Origin: JAVBMU01 sp031552185
Lineage (GTDB): Bacteria > Actinomycetota > Actinomycetes > Actinomycetales > Cellulomonadaceae
Assembly: GCA_031552185.1 (NCBI GenBank)
Contig: JAVBMU010000031.1
Coordinates: 27,720 to 91,719, forward strand
DNA: 64,000 nt
Direction of reading: 5' to 3'
Shown: piece after piece, positions 1 through 10,139 of the stretch
How the letters are laid out: each line of letters opens with the position of its first letter
Numbering within the stretch: position 1 is the first letter of the stretch
Made by a program: the position numbers and the translations under genes
Notes under the pieces: model-generated
Databases searched by the model: none
What the model was told of the DNA's origin: nothing
Seen by the model: the letters and a program-made list of their open reading frames with translations, nothing else

Positions 1-1
1 G

Positions 2-583
2 GCGGGAACGCCGTCGGCCGACGTGCGGCCCGGCGAGATCGCTCCGCAGCCCGCCGACGCCCCCGCCGGCGGCCGCCAGGAATCGTCCGGCCTGCGCCGG
101 TTGAGCCGACTGCGCGCGGCCGCCGGCCGCGCGCTGCCGCCGCCGTCCGCACCGCGGGCGCGGCCCACCCCGCTGGTCCCGCAGCCCCCGCCGGAGCCCA
201 CCGGGCCCGAGCCGCGGTCGACCGCCGAGCGACAGGTGATCATCAGCGACGCGCGCGGCGCCCGGTTGCTCACGGTGGGCGAGGCGCTGTACATCGGGCG
301 GGCGCCCGTGGTGCCGCCCCAACACGGCGGGTCGAGGGGCCGGGCCTGGACCGTCGCCTCCTCCGACGAGACGGTCTCCTCCACGCACCTGCGCCTGCGC
401 CTGCTCGGCCGCCAATTCCTGGCCCAGGACGTCTGGTCCACGAACGGCACCATGGTGGTCCCGCCGACGGGATTCCCGTACCGGCTCGGGCCGGGCGAGG
501 AACTCCCGCTGATGGACGGCACCGAGCTGAAACTGGGCGACGGCGTCGTCGTCACCGTCCCGGGGGACCGGCATGGCTCGTAG
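2..583 (+). CDS. FHA-domain protein, 5' end outside the window
   Basis: The frame is open to the left edge, so the N-terminus is missing; GTG at 23 is only the first in-window start. After a Pro/Ala/Arg-rich low-complexity linker comes a forkhead-associated domain over the last ~110 residues. It shows the FHA signature: YIGRAP (conserved GR), SSTHLRL (phospho-Thr-binding Ser and His) and DVWSTNGTMV (the Asn-Gly turn). FHA domains bind phosphothreonine peptides, so the likely partner is the kinase encoded next, whose start codon lies inside this gene (11-nt overlap). Operons of this type usually have a PP2C phosphatase and other FHA proteins upstream, but that lies outside this window. The domain call is firm; the full architecture is unknown. 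Confidence 0.85.
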   Translation, partial: AGTPSADVRPGEIAPQPADAPAGGRQESSGLRRLSRLRAAAGRALPPPSAPRARPTPLVPQPPPEPTGPEPRSTAERQVIISDARGARLLTVGEALYIGRAPVVPPQHGGSRGRAWTVASSDETVSSTHLRLRLLGRQFLAQDVWSTNGTMVVPPTGFPYRLGPGEELPLMDGTELKLGDGVVVTVPGDRHGS

Positions 584-1979
584 ACTCCCGTCGCCGCCAC
601 CGCCGCTGCACGGGTATACCTACGTCCGCCCGCTGGGATCCGGCGGCTTCGCCGACGTCTTCTGCTACGAGCAGCAGATGCCGCGGCGCACGGTGGCGGT
701 CAAGGTGCTGCTCGCGGACGTCCCGGATGCCGAGATCCAGGAGATGTTCCGCAACGAGGCGATGGTCATGGCGCAACTGGCCTCGCACCCCAGCGTGCTG
801 ACCGTCTACGAGGCGAACATCTCGGCCGACGGCCGCCCGTACCTGGTCACCGAGTTGTGTCCGGGCGGCTTCGGTGACCGCTTCCGAGCGGAGACGATCC
901 CGCTGGCCGAGGTGCTCCAGGTGGCCATCTCGGTCGGCAGCGTCCTGGAGACCGCCCACCGGGCGCAAGTGCTGCATCGCGACATCAAGCCCGCCAACAT
1001 CCTGATCACGCAGTACGGCCGGCCGGTGCTGGCCGACTTCGGGATCGCGGCGACGATCGCCCGCGCCGAGGGCCAGGACGCCGTCGGCATGTCGATCCCG
1101 TGGTCCTGCCCCGAGGTGATTCTCGGTTCGAGCCACGGCAATATCGCCGCGGAGGTGTGGAGCTTCGGCGCGACCGTCTACGCCCTGCTCGCCGGCCGAT
1201 CGCCGTTCGAGGTCCCGGGCTCGGACAATTCCCGGGACACCGTGCAGCGCCGGATCCTCAGCCGCACCGCGGTCCGCCCCACGGGGCGCCCGGACGCGCC
1301 GGCGTCAATGGAACAGCTCCTCGCGCGCTGCCTCGACAAGGACCCGGCCAAGCGGCCGGCGACCATCCTCGACGTCCTGCACGACCTGCAGTTGATCGAG
1401 GCCGAACTCGGGATACGCCCGACGCCGCTTGAGATCGCCACCGAACGAATCCTCGACCCGGTCGCCCTGGACGCGCCGAGCGCGCCCGAGCCGGCGCCCG
1501 CCGGGCGCCGCCGGGTGCGCGGATCGCTGCGCACCGCCACGGCCGCCCGCGAGCCGGTCGCCAGCCAGGCGGCCGGCACGACGGTGCTGCGCGTGTGGAG
1601 CGCCGGCGGCGGCGAGCCCGCGTCGCAGGCGGGCGGGCGGACCCGCCGGGTCGTCCTCGCGGCGGTCGCTGCCGCCGCCGCGATCGCCACCATTGTGGTC
1701 GCGCTCGTCCTGACCCGCGGCGACGGCGGCCCGCCCACCGTCGGCGAGATCGACGCCGGCGCGTCCGGCGCGTCGATCGTCTTCTCCTGGTCGGCTGCGG
1801 ACGCCGAACCCGGCGATACCTACCTGGTTCGGGTGAACGACGGCGGCCCGACCGCCGTCAAGAAGCCGGAATTCACCTACGACACAGCCGACCATCCCGG
1901 CCGGGTCTGCATCAGCGTCGCCGTCGTCCGCGACGGCAAGACCGGACCGGCCAGCGATCAGAAGTGCGTCGAGGGGTGA
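573..1979 (+). CDS. Membrane-anchored Ser/Thr protein kinase (PknB-like)
   Basis: Hanks-type kinase in residues ~15-275: Gly loop LGSGGFADV at 21-29, AVK lysine K44, catalytic HRDIKPAN with D137, DFG at 155-157, and the P-E of the activation segment near 180. A Pro/Ala-rich juxtamembrane stretch leads to one transmembrane helix at about 360-381, followed by a ~85-residue extracytoplasmic tail ending in two cysteines. The tail has a FnIII-like feel (SIVFSWSAAD, TYLVRVND) rather than PASTA repeats. The start ATG overlaps the FHA gene, and the next gene begins one base after the stop, so the genes are translationally coupled. It probably phosphorylates Thr residues read by the FHA partner and senses an envelope ligand through the tail; the ligand is unknown. 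Confidence 0.92.
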   Translation: MARRLPSPPPPLHGYTYVRPLGSGGFADVFCYEQQMPRRTVAVKVLLADVPDAEIQEMFRNEAMVMAQLASHPSVLTVYEANISADGRPYLVTELCPGGFGDRFRAETIPLAEVLQVAISVGSVLETAHRAQVLHRDIKPANILITQYGRPVLADFGIAATIARAEGQDAVGMSIPWSCPEVILGSSHGNIAAEVWSFGATVYALLAGRSPFEVPGSDNSRDTVQRRILSRTAVRPTGRPDAPASMEQLLARCLDKDPAKRPATILDVLHDLQLIEAELGIRPTPLEIATERILDPVALDAPSAPEPAPAGRRRVRGSLRTATAAREPVASQAAGTTVLRVWSAGGGEPASQAGGRTRRVVLAAVAAAAAIATIVVALVLTRGDGGPPTVGEIDAGASGASIVFSWSAADAEPGDTYLVRVNDGGPTAVKKPEFTYDTADHPGRVCISVAVVRDGKTGPASDQKCVEG

Positions 1980-1980
1980 G

Positions 1981-4900
1981 ATGAATCGCGCGAAGAAGCC
2001 GTACCCGCTCGTGGTCACCGTCACGAGCGGCGGAGTCATCGCGAGTCTGCTGGCCGCCGCCTCATTCCTGTCCCACGGGTACGCAACTCAGCAGATTGAG
2101 GCGAACGACGCTTCCGTCTGGGTGGTGAACTCCGCCCGGCACCTGATCGGGCACGTCAACACCGAGATCGGCGCGATCGCCACGGCCTTCGACTCGGGCA
2201 ACGGCACCGACCTCCACCTCCTGCAGAGCCCGACGACGCTCGCCGTCCACGACCGCACCAACAACACGCTGCAGGTCGTGGATCCCCGCACCGTCGAGGA
2301 ATCGGCCAAGGTGCCGCTGCCGTCCGGCGGCCCGGAAGTCGTCGGCGCGGGCGCGACGACGATGATCTACCGCCCGGAAACGGGCGACACCTGGCTGGCC
2401 GCCAACGACGACCTGTCGGGATTCGACGGACGGTCGACGGCGCCCAAGCAGATCGGCGTCGACGCCGTGCTGAGCGCCGACGAGACCGGCCGGTACGCCG
2501 GCTACAGCATGAAGAGCGGGCAACTTGTCACCGGCGCGATCGACGACGCCGCCCAGGAGCGGCAGGAGGCCGTCGACTTCGCCGGTCGGGTGGCCGATGC
2601 CCAGGTCACGCTCGTGGCCGGCAAGCCCGTCCTGTTCAACCGCGCCACGAACGAGCTGTGGGTGGGCGGCCGGACCGTCGCCCTGACGGACCACGTCCGC
2701 GATGCCGCCTCCGTCGTTCTGCAGGTCCCGAGCGTCACCGGCGATCGGGTCCTGGTCGCCCATCGCGACGGCCTGCTCGCGGTGGCGCTCGGTTCCGGCA
2801 AGGTAACCACCGCTGGAACCGGGATGAGCGGCAACGCGGCGGCACCGGTCCGGATCGACGACTGCGCCTATGCCGCCTGGTCGGGCGGCACCGCCCTGCG
2901 GATGTGCGGCTCCGGCGATCCGGTCCGGATGACGATCTCGGGCGTCGCCGCCGGGGCCCGCCTCGCCCTGAACCGCAACGGCCGGACCGTCGTCGCCGCG
3001 GACCCGGCGAGCGGCAACAGTTGGGCAGTTCAGCGCGACGGCGCCCTGATCGCGAATTGGTCGTCCTTCCACGAGGACCGGGACAAGGTCAAGACGGTGG
3101 AGTCCGACCGGGACGTCCCGCCGAACCACGAGAACAAGCAACGGCCACCGGTCGCGCGGCCGGATGCGTTCGGCGTCCGGCCCGGCCGGGCGAACACGCT
3201 GCCGGTCCTGCTCAACGACGACGACCCGAACGGGGACGCGCTGGCCATCACCGATGTCACCGACATCGACAACGGCTTCGGCCGGGTCGAGGTGGTGAAC
3301 AACGGCCAGGAATTGCAGCTCACGACGACGAGCCGAGCGAGCGGCCAGGTGAGCTTCCGCTACACGATCGACGACGGCCGGGGCGGCGACGCCACCGCGA
3401 CCGTGACGGTCACGGCCTTCGGCAAGGACCACAACTCCCCGCCGGTCCAACAGCGCAAGACTCGCACGTCGGTCGCCTCCGGGCACTCGGTCAGCTTCGA
3501 CGCCCTGGGCGACTGGATCGATCCGGAGAGCGACCCGCTCTTCCTGGTCGAGGCGTCGGCGGCCGCGCCGGACGTGGTGAGTTCGACGCCGGCCGGCCGG
3601 GTCGAGTTCACGGACAACAGCGCCGTCGCCGGGATCAAGACCGTGCACCTGTCCGTCTCCGACGGCCGCGCCGTCGGCGAGGGGACGGCATCCATCACGG
3701 TCGGCGCCCCCGGCACCGTGCCGATCATCGCCGAGTCCTTCACCATCACCGGCTACACCAACCGCCAACTCACGGTCGAACCGTTGCCGAACGTCCGCGG
3801 CGGCACGGGCAAGATCCGGCTCAACAGCGCCACGGCGGAGGCCGGGAACAAGACCCTGAAGATCCAGGCCGACTTCGTCGGCGGCACCTTCACGGTGCTC
3901 CCGCTCAAGCGGGGCACGCACTTCATCGAGTATTCGGTGACCGACGACAAGCAGAGCGGCTCGGGTCGGGTCCGGCTCGAGATCGAGGACCCGCCGGACG
4001 AGGCCGGTCCGCCGGTCACGGTCCCGATCACTGCCTTCCTCTACCAGGACACCACCCAGTTGGTCGACGTCCTCGCCGTGGACCACGACCCGGCGGGCGG
4101 GGTGTTGAGCATCACCGGCGTCAAGGCGTTGCCCGCCAAGCTGGGCGTGATCGTCGAGATCGTCGAGCAGCGGATCCTGCGCGTCACGCTGAAAAAGGCG
4201 CTCGCGCAGCCCGTCGCGGTGACCTACACGGTCAGCAACGGCCGCGCCCAGGCCACCGGCACGGCGACGATCGTGCAGATCCCCGAACCATCCCGGCTGC
4301 AGGCGCCCGTCGCCAATCCCGACGCCGTCACCGCCCGCGTCGGCTCCGCCGTCGACATTCCGGTGCTCGCGAACGACCGCCAGCCGAACGGAAAGCCGCT
4401 CCTGCTGAGCCGCACGCTTGAGCAGGGCCTGGGCGACGGCGAAGGCACCCTGTTCGTGTCCGGCGACCGGCTGCGCTACCTCGCGCCGAAGCACCCGGGC
4501 GAATACACCGCGATGTACCGGGTCTCCAGCACCGACCAGCAGTACGCGATCGGCAAGGTCTCGATCTCGGTGAAGGCGGTCGACGTCGCGAACAACCGCC
4601 CGCCGGTCCCCAAGACGCTGGTCGGCCGGGTGAATGCGGGCCGATCCGTGGAAATCTCCATCCCGCTGACCGGGATCGACCCGGACGGCGACGCCGTCAC
4701 CCTGATCGGCCAGTACACCGCGCCGCAGCTCGGGGCCGTCTCGGCCACCGGTCGAGGGGTGATCGAGTACACGGCGGGACCGTACTCGGCCGGCACCGAC
4801 AGCTTCGAGTACCAGGTGGTCGACGCCCTCGGGCAGACCGCTCAGGGCACGATCCGGGTCGGAATCAATCCGCCGAGCACCATCGGCGCCCCGCCGATTG

Positions 4901-7782
4901 CGGTGGACGACCTGGTCACGACCCGCCCGGGCGCCCAACTGTCGGTTCCGGTGACCGAAAACGACTCGGACCCCGCGGGGTCCGAGTTGACCGTGGTGGC
5001 CGTCGAATCGCTCAAGAAGTGCGTCGCGCCGACCACCGACGGCCGAACGGTGCGCCTGGTCGCGCCCGCGTCCGCCGGCGACTGCGCGGTGCTCTATACG
5101 ATCAAGAACGCCCTCGGCAACCAGACCCAGGCCTGGCTGGTGATCGATGTCGACCCGAACGCGCCCCTGACCGCGCCGGTGGCGAAGGACGTCCAACTCA
5201 CGCTCAGCGATATCGCCGGCCGCAAGTCGGTCACCGTGGATCTCTTCCGCACGGTGCAGTTCTCGGAAGGCAGCCGCCGGGACCTTGCGTTGTCGATTCC
5301 CGCCTCGTTCGGCGTCTCCCTCAAGGGTTCGACGGCGACGATCGGGATCGAGCGCAAGGCCCGGATCATTCCCTACAAGGTGGCCCGCCGCGACGATCGG
5401 AGCGTGACGGGGTCGGCGTTCATCTGGGTTCCCGGCACCGACGACGCGCGGCCGGAACTGCGCTCCACGGCACCGAGGTTGACCGTGGCCAGCGGCGATA
5501 CGATCGTCATCGACGTCAACGCCCACGTCATCGCCGCCGCCAACCGACCGGTCCGGATTGCGGACTCGAGGACCGTCACGGCGACCCACGCGGCGGACAA
5601 TCACCGGTTCTACGTCGGCGCGACCAAGCTGAGTTTTGCCTCGGCGGCAGGCTATTGGGGCCCGGCGTCGATCACCTTCCTGGCGACCGACGGGCAGAAC
5701 CAGACGCCGCTCACGCTCCCGATCACGGTCACTCCCAAGGCGGACCAACCCCCGGTGGTCAGCGCCGCCACAATTCAACTCGAGGCGGGCGAGAAGCGGG
5801 CGATCGATCTGCACGCGCTGACCGATTATCCGCAGCGGGACCGGATGCCCACCCTGCGCTACCGCGTGCGCAGCGTCAGTTCCACGGCCGTGAGCGCGCG
5901 GATCGACGAGCACGCGCTCAACCTCACGGCCGTCAGCGGGGCGGAGGTAGGCAACCGGGCGAAGGTGGTCGTGTCGGTTGAGGACGACAAGCACGAGGGA
6001 CACTCGGGCGTCATCACCGTGCTTATCGTCCGCTCGTCGAAGCCGCTCGTCGCCGCCGTGCCGGACACGGTGACGATCCGTCGCGGCGAGACGAAGTCGG
6101 TCAACGTCCTGGCGAACGACGAGGAGACCAACCCGTTCCCCGAGCCGTTGCGCGTCACCTCGGTCGGCAAGGGCTGGACGCCCGTGCCCGGGGTGCGCAT
6201 CACGCCCAGCGCGGACAAGCGCACCGTCACCGTCGCGATCGAACCGGACACCGAGACCGGCGACTACCACATCCCCTACCAAGTCGCGGATGCGACGGGC
6301 GATCCGTCCCGGCACGTCACCGGCACCCTGACGGTGCGCATCCAGGACGTCCCGGACGCGCCGGCGGGCGCCCCCCGGGAAACCGCGCGGGACAACGACC
6401 TGCGCACCGTCACCCTCCGGCTGCCCTCGTCCCGGCCCAACAACTCGCCGATCACCCGGTACGTCGTGGCAGACGCGGACGGCCGGACGATGGCCGAGTG
6501 CACCACCCCCGACGCCTGCACCGTCGAGGGGCTGAACTACGGCCAGGCCTACACCTTCCGCGCCTATGCGGTGAATGCCCTCGGCAGGAGCGCCGCCAGC
6601 CAGGCCTCCTCGATCGTCGTGCTGGACAAGGCGCCCACGCCGCCGGGCAACGTCAAGCTGTCCCCCTCCGCCGCCGACCCGCCCGGACACGCGCTGCAGG
6701 CGACGTGGTCGGCCGCGAGCCCGGCCGGCGGCACCGAGGTCACGGGCTATGACATCAGGTTGGTGGGCAAGGGGATCGAGAGTCTGACTCTGCAAGCCGC
6801 GGCGAATGAGACCTCGAAGCTGATCACGGACCCCTCGATCACGCCCGGCGCGCAGTACACGGTTTCCATCCAGGCCCGCAGTGCGACCACCGTCAGCAAG
6901 GCCGCCACCGCGAGCGCCGTCGCCGTCGGGCCGCCCGGCCTGGGCAGCCTGAATGTCAGCCCGGCCGCCGCCGATGTCGGCACGATCGTCTCCTGGACCG
7001 GGGCGAACGCCCGGGGCGGTGCGGTGCTCAAGATCGAGGTCGCCCGCGCGGCGGGCACCGAAGTGTCGGGGTCGGCCTGCGACCCGGCCACCATCGCCCC
7101 GAACGCGACCGGCAGGACCAGTTGGACCGACCCGGAAGCGATCCCGGATCAGCGGTACATCGTGCGCCTGTCCAACGACGTCTTCTGCCGGATGTTCGTC
7201 TCGGTCGGGACCCAGATCCGGCCCGATGTCCTGGGCGGTGAGGCCGTGCTCGCCGACGGCGGCCGCGGCGTGAAGAACATCGCCCTGCGCAGCCTCAAGG
7301 CCGGCCCGGGCACCATCGACCACTGGGAGTATTCGCTGGGGTCGGTCGGCGGCGGCGCCGGGAATTGGACCAGGTGGGCCGACAGCCTGATCGCCGAACC
7401 GACGGCCTACGGCAAGCACGTGTCCGTCTGGGTCCGGGCCTGCACCGCGACTTGGCCCGAGTCCTGCGGCGAACCGAAGCAGATCGCCGCGGACCTGATG
7501 CCGCTGCGGACCTGGGTCACGATCAACGCCTGCGTCATCGGCGAGGCGGCGGACATCACCGACCCGGAGAACAACGGGTTGGACTCGACGGTCGAGGTCC
7601 AGTACCTCGCCAAGGCCTCCGGCGCGAAGTCGGCCGTCGTCTACAAGGCCTGGACCGACCCCGACAACACGATCCCCAATCCACCCAGCGGGACCGTCAC
7701 CACCTACCTGCAGGCCCGCGTGACACTGGAAGCGACGATCTACGCCGACACCCCGCTGTTCACGTGCGTGAACGCGCCCTGA
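1981..7782 (+). CDS. Giant surface protein with Ig/cadherin-like and FnIII-like repeats
   Basis: This 1933-residue protein has one N-terminal membrane helix (about residues 9-33) and is otherwise extracytoplasmic. Residues ~45-385 look like a beta-propeller (repeated short strands such as TLAVHDRTNNTLQVVDP). From ~388 to 1455 there are about eleven units of ~97 residues that begin with a PPVA.PD or equivalent and carry PVLLNDDDPNGD-type Asp-rich turns, typical of bacterial Ig/cadherin-like Ca-binding repeats. Two FnIII-like units follow near 1457 and 1553, then a Cys-containing C-terminal region. There is no LPXTG motif. Its place between the kinase and MoxR/DUF58/transglutaminase genes matches an actinobacterial envelope operon. 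A likely role is a cell-surface scaffold or adhesin whose assembly is supervised by the downstream products; no substrate is known. Confidence 0.85.
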   Translation: MNRAKKPYPLVVTVTSGGVIASLLAAASFLSHGYATQQIEANDASVWVVNSARHLIGHVNTEIGAIATAFDSGNGTDLHLLQSPTTLAVHDRTNNTLQVVDPRTVEESAKVPLPSGGPEVVGAGATTMIYRPETGDTWLAANDDLSGFDGRSTAPKQIGVDAVLSADETGRYAGYSMKSGQLVTGAIDDAAQERQEAVDFAGRVADAQVTLVAGKPVLFNRATNELWVGGRTVALTDHVRDAASVVLQVPSVTGDRVLVAHRDGLLAVALGSGKVTTAGTGMSGNAAAPVRIDDCAYAAWSGGTALRMCGSGDPVRMTISGVAAGARLALNRNGRTVVAADPASGNSWAVQRDGALIANWSSFHEDRDKVKTVESDRDVPPNHENKQRPPVARPDAFGVRPGRANTLPVLLNDDDPNGDALAITDVTDIDNGFGRVEVVNNGQELQLTTTSRASGQVSFRYTIDDGRGGDATATVTVTAFGKDHNSPPVQQRKTRTSVASGHSVSFDALGDWIDPESDPLFLVEASAAAPDVVSSTPAGRVEFTDNSAVAGIKTVHLSVSDGRAVGEGTASITVGAPGTVPIIAESFTITGYTNRQLTVEPLPNVRGGTGKIRLNSATAEAGNKTLKIQADFVGGTFTVLPLKRGTHFIEYSVTDDKQSGSGRVRLEIEDPPDEAGPPVTVPITAFLYQDTTQLVDVLAVDHDPAGGVLSITGVKALPAKLGVIVEIVEQRILRVTLKKALAQPVAVTYTVSNGRAQATGTATIVQIPEPSRLQAPVANPDAVTARVGSAVDIPVLANDRQPNGKPLLLSRTLEQGLGDGEGTLFVSGDRLRYLAPKHPGEYTAMYRVSSTDQQYAIGKVSISVKAVDVANNRPPVPKTLVGRVNAGRSVEISIPLTGIDPDGDAVTLIGQYTAPQLGAVSATGRGVIEYTAGPYSAGTDSFEYQVVDALGQTAQGTIRVGINPPSTIGAPPIAVDDLVTTRPGAQLSVPVTENDSDPAGSELTVVAVESLKKCVAPTTDGRTVRLVAPASAGDCAVLYTIKNALGNQTQAWLVIDVDPNAPLTAPVAKDVQLTLSDIAGRKSVTVDLFRTVQFSEGSRRDLALSIPASFGVSLKGSTATIGIERKARIIPYKVARRDDRSVTGSAFIWVPGTDDARPELRSTAPRLTVASGDTIVIDVNAHVIAAANRPVRIADSRTVTATHAADNHRFYVGATKLSFASAAGYWGPASITFLATDGQNQTPLTLPITVTPKADQPPVVSAATIQLEAGEKRAIDLHALTDYPQRDRMPTLRYRVRSVSSTAVSARIDEHALNLTAVSGAEVGNRAKVVVSVEDDKHEGHSGVITVLIVRSSKPLVAAVPDTVTIRRGETKSVNVLANDEETNPFPEPLRVTSVGKGWTPVPGVRITPSADKRTVTVAIEPDTETGDYHIPYQVADATGDPSRHVTGTLTVRIQDVPDAPAGAPRETARDNDLRTVTLRLPSSRPNNSPITRYVVADADGRTMAECTTPDACTVEGLNYGQAYTFRAYAVNALGRSAASQASSIVVLDKAPTPPGNVKLSPSAADPPGHALQATWSAASPAGGTEVTGYDIRLVGKGIESLTLQAAANETSKLITDPSITPGAQYTVSIQARSATTVSKAATASAVAVGPPGLGSLNVSPAAADVGTIVSWTGANARGGAVLKIEVARAAGTEVSGSACDPATIAPNATGRTSWTDPEAIPDQRYIVRLSNDVFCRMFVSVGTQIRPDVLGGEAVLADGGRGVKNIALRSLKAGPGTIDHWEYSLGSVGGGAGNWTRWADSLIAEPTAYGKHVSVWVRACTATWPESCGEPKQIAADLMPLRTWVTINACVIGEAADITDPENNGLDSTVEVQYLAKASGAKSAVVYKAWTDPDNTIPNPPSGTVTTYLQARVTLEATIYADTPLFTCVNAP

Positions 7783-7803
7783 CCAGGAGAAGCCGAGAAC
7801 CCC

Positions 7804-8799
7804 GTGACCCAGACCACTACCGCATCGCCCGCGATGACCGCCGAGCAGGCGACCTGGTTCCAGGATGTCTTCGCCCGACTGGTTGCCAATGTCGAGAACG
7901 TCGTGCTGGGCAAGAGCCACGTCGTGCGGCTCGCCTTCGCGACCCTGCTCTCCGAGGGCCACCTGCTCGTCGAGGACGTGCCCGGCACCGGCAAGACGTC
8001 GTTGGCCCGCTCGATCGCCCAGACCGTGCGCGGCACCGCCGGGCGGATCCAGTTCACCCCGGACCTGCTGCCCGGCGACGTCACGGGGATGAGCGTCTAT
8101 GACCAGAAGGACCAGGAGTTCGAGTTCCACCAGGGCCCGGTCTTCGCCAACATCCTGCTCGCCGACGAGATCAACCGCGCGTCGCCGAAGACCCAGTCGG
8201 CGCTGCTCGAGGTCATGGAGGAGGGCCGGGTCACCGTGGACGGCGTCACCCACAGTGTGCCGCAGCCGTTCATGGTGATCGCGACCCAGAACCCGATCGA
8301 GCAGTCCGGCACCTACCGGCTGCCCGAGGCCCAACTTGACCGCTTCCTGATGAAGACGACGCTCGGCTTCCCCGACGCGGTCTCCACCCGCGAGATTCTC
8401 GCCGGCGCCCGGATCAAGGCCCACCAGCGGGTGCTGCCGGCCGTGCTCTCGCTGGAGAACCTGACCGCGATGATCTCCATCGCCAAGCTGCCGCACACCG
8501 AGGCGTCGATCCTCGACTACATCGCCCGGCTGGTCGACGCCACCCACCAGGCGAGCGAGGTCCGGCTCGGGGTCAGCATCCGGGGTGCCCTCGCGCTCAC
8601 CCGCGCCTCGATGACGTGGGCCGCGGCCCAGGGTCGTACGTACGTCATGCCCGACGACGTCAAGGCCCTCGCCGAGCCCGTGCTCGCGCACCGGCTGGTG
8701 CTCGACGCGGAGGCGGAATTCGACGGGATCAGCGCGTCCAGCATCATCGCGCAAGTCCTCCTCGACGTCGCACCCCCGGTCGAACGGCACGCGGTGTGA
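7804..8799 (+). CDS. MoxR-family AAA+ ATPase
   Basis: A 331-residue AAA+ protein of the MoxR clade. Walker A is GTGKTS at 61-66, Walker B ILLADEINRASP with D121-E122, then the ATQNPIEQSGTYRLPEAQLDRF segment (sensor 1 and MoxR signature, given here only as a landmark). MoxR ATPases act as chaperone-like remodelers for neighbouring von Willebrand-A or DUF58 proteins. The GTG start sits about 20 nt after the previous stop behind an AGGAG ribosome site. Its own stop overlaps the DUF58 start (GTGA). Family assignment is certain; the client is inferred from context. Confidence 0.95.
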   Translation: MTQTTTASPAMTAEQATWFQDVFARLVANVENVVLGKSHVVRLAFATLLSEGHLLVEDVPGTGKTSLARSIAQTVRGTAGRIQFTPDLLPGDVTGMSVYDQKDQEFEFHQGPVFANILLADEINRASPKTQSALLEVMEEGRVTVDGVTHSVPQPFMVIATQNPIEQSGTYRLPEAQLDRFLMKTTLGFPDAVSTREILAGARIKAHQRVLPAVLSLENLTAMISIAKLPHTEASILDYIARLVDATHQASEVRLGVSIRGALALTRASMTWAAAQGRTYVMPDDVKALAEPVLAHRLVLDAEAEFDGISASSIIAQVLLDVAPPVERHAV

Positions 8800-10139
8800 G
8801 TAGGCGACGGCCCGAATCGTCCGTCAGCGCGCCGGACTTGTCCGGCACCCGGCGGACGGCGACGGTCCCCGGAGAACGCGAGTCATTCGGCCGCATGCTG
8901 GCCGGGTTCCGCCGGCGAGCCGGGCAGGGCCTGGTCGCGTTCGCGCGGTCCATCACCAACGTCGTCACCGGCGCCGGCTGGGCCGCGCTGGTCGCCATGG
9001 TGGTCTGCCTGGTGGTCGGCTATGCGGCCGGCTGGCTCGAATTCGCCGTGGTCGGCGTCGCGCTCGCCCTGCTGGTCGCGGTCTGCCTGGTCTTCCTGGT
9101 GGGCCAGGCGCGGTACGACGTCGAACTGTGGGTGGACAGCAACCGCACCGTAGTCGGGACACCGGTCGTGGCGGGCGTCGGCGTCGCCGACGGCGGCCGC
9201 CGCCCGCTGCTCGCCTCGCACCTGGAGGTGATGCTCGGCGCGGAGGCGATCGAGCTGCGGCTGCCGTCCCGACGGACCCGGGGCGGCACGCGGGACAGCG
9301 AATTCCGGGTGCCGGCCGTGCGCCGCGGCGTCGTCACGGTCGGCCCGGTCCGGACGGTCCAGGGAGACCCGATCGGGTTGTTCCGGCGCCACCTGGACTG
9401 GACCCGGACCGTGGACGTCTATGTCCACCCCGACACCGTGTCCGTCCCGTCCACCAGCACCGGACTGATCCGCGACCTCGAGGGGAACCCGACCCGGGAC
9501 CTGACCGCGAGCGACATTTCCTTTCACGCGCTGCGCGAGTACCGGCCCGGCGACGAGCGCCGGCACATCCACTGGAAGAGCACCGCCCGCACCGGGCAGC
9601 TCACGGTGCGCCAGTTCGAGGAGACCCGGCGCAGCCACATCGTGGTCGCGTTCAGCCTCTCGACCGCGGACTACGCGAACGAGGACGAGTTCGAGCTCGC
9701 CGTGTCCGCCGCCGCCTCGATCGCCGGCCGGGCGATCCACGACTCGCGCCAGCTGACCGTCGTCACCAGTCCCGACGGCGCCGGGGACGCGGCGCCCCGC
9801 GCGCCGCGCGTGCTGCGGTCGACCAGTCGCGCCCGGCTGCTCGACGACTTCAGCGAACTCGTCTACGCCGAGACCGCCGTCGGCCTGGGCGGGTTGTCCC
9901 GGCTTGCCGCGAGCACGGTGTCCGGGATTTCCCTGGTCTTCCTGCTCTGCGGCTCCACCCCGAGCGTGCGCGAACTGCGGTCCTGGTCGCTCCTGTTCCC
10001 GGCCGGCGTCCAGATCGTGGCCGTGGTCTGCAAGCCGGAGCAGTTGCCGACCCAGCGCCGCGTGGCCGAACTGACCGTGCTCACGATCGGCTACCTCGAC
10101 GACCTGCGCATCGCGATGTCGAAGGCGGTCTCCGCGTGA
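8796..10139 (+). CDS. DUF58 domain protein
   Basis: The start chosen is the GTG overlapping the MoxR stop (GTGA), giving 447 residues; the frame is open further upstream but that part only shadows moxR. Residues ~50-100 form two hydrophobic helices, and the DUF58 core is seen as EYRPGDERRHIHWKSTAR followed by a von Willebrand-A-like fold (IVVAFSLSTADY). DUF58 proteins are the standard partners of MoxR ATPases and transglutaminase-like membrane proteins. The stop overlaps the next gene's GTG by four bases, so all three are coupled. Confidence 0.93.
   Translation: MSRRRPESSVSAPDLSGTRRTATVPGERESFGRMLAGFRRRAGQGLVAFARSITNVVTGAGWAALVAMVVCLVVGYAAGWLEFAVVGVALALLVAVCLVFLVGQARYDVELWVDSNRTVVGTPVVAGVGVADGGRRPLLASHLEVMLGAEAIELRLPSRRTRGGTRDSEFRVPAVRRGVVTVGPVRTVQGDPIGLFRRHLDWTRTVDVYVHPDTVSVPSTSTGLIRDLEGNPTRDLTASDISFHALREYRPGDERRHIHWKSTARTGQLTVRQFEETRRSHIVVAFSLSTADYANEDEFELAVSAAASIAGRAIHDSRQLTVVTSPDGAGDAAPRAPRVLRSTSRARLLDDFSELVYAETAVGLGGLSRLAASTVSGISLVFLLCGSTPSVRELRSWSLLFPAGVQIVAVVCKPEQLPTQRRVAELTVLTIGYLDDLRIAMSKAVSA

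Noticed and set aside
2062..8790. 2242-residue antisense open frame
   Set aside because: It mirrors the Ig-like and MoxR genes, is Arg/Gly/Asp-rich without any domain, and results from high GC at third positions.
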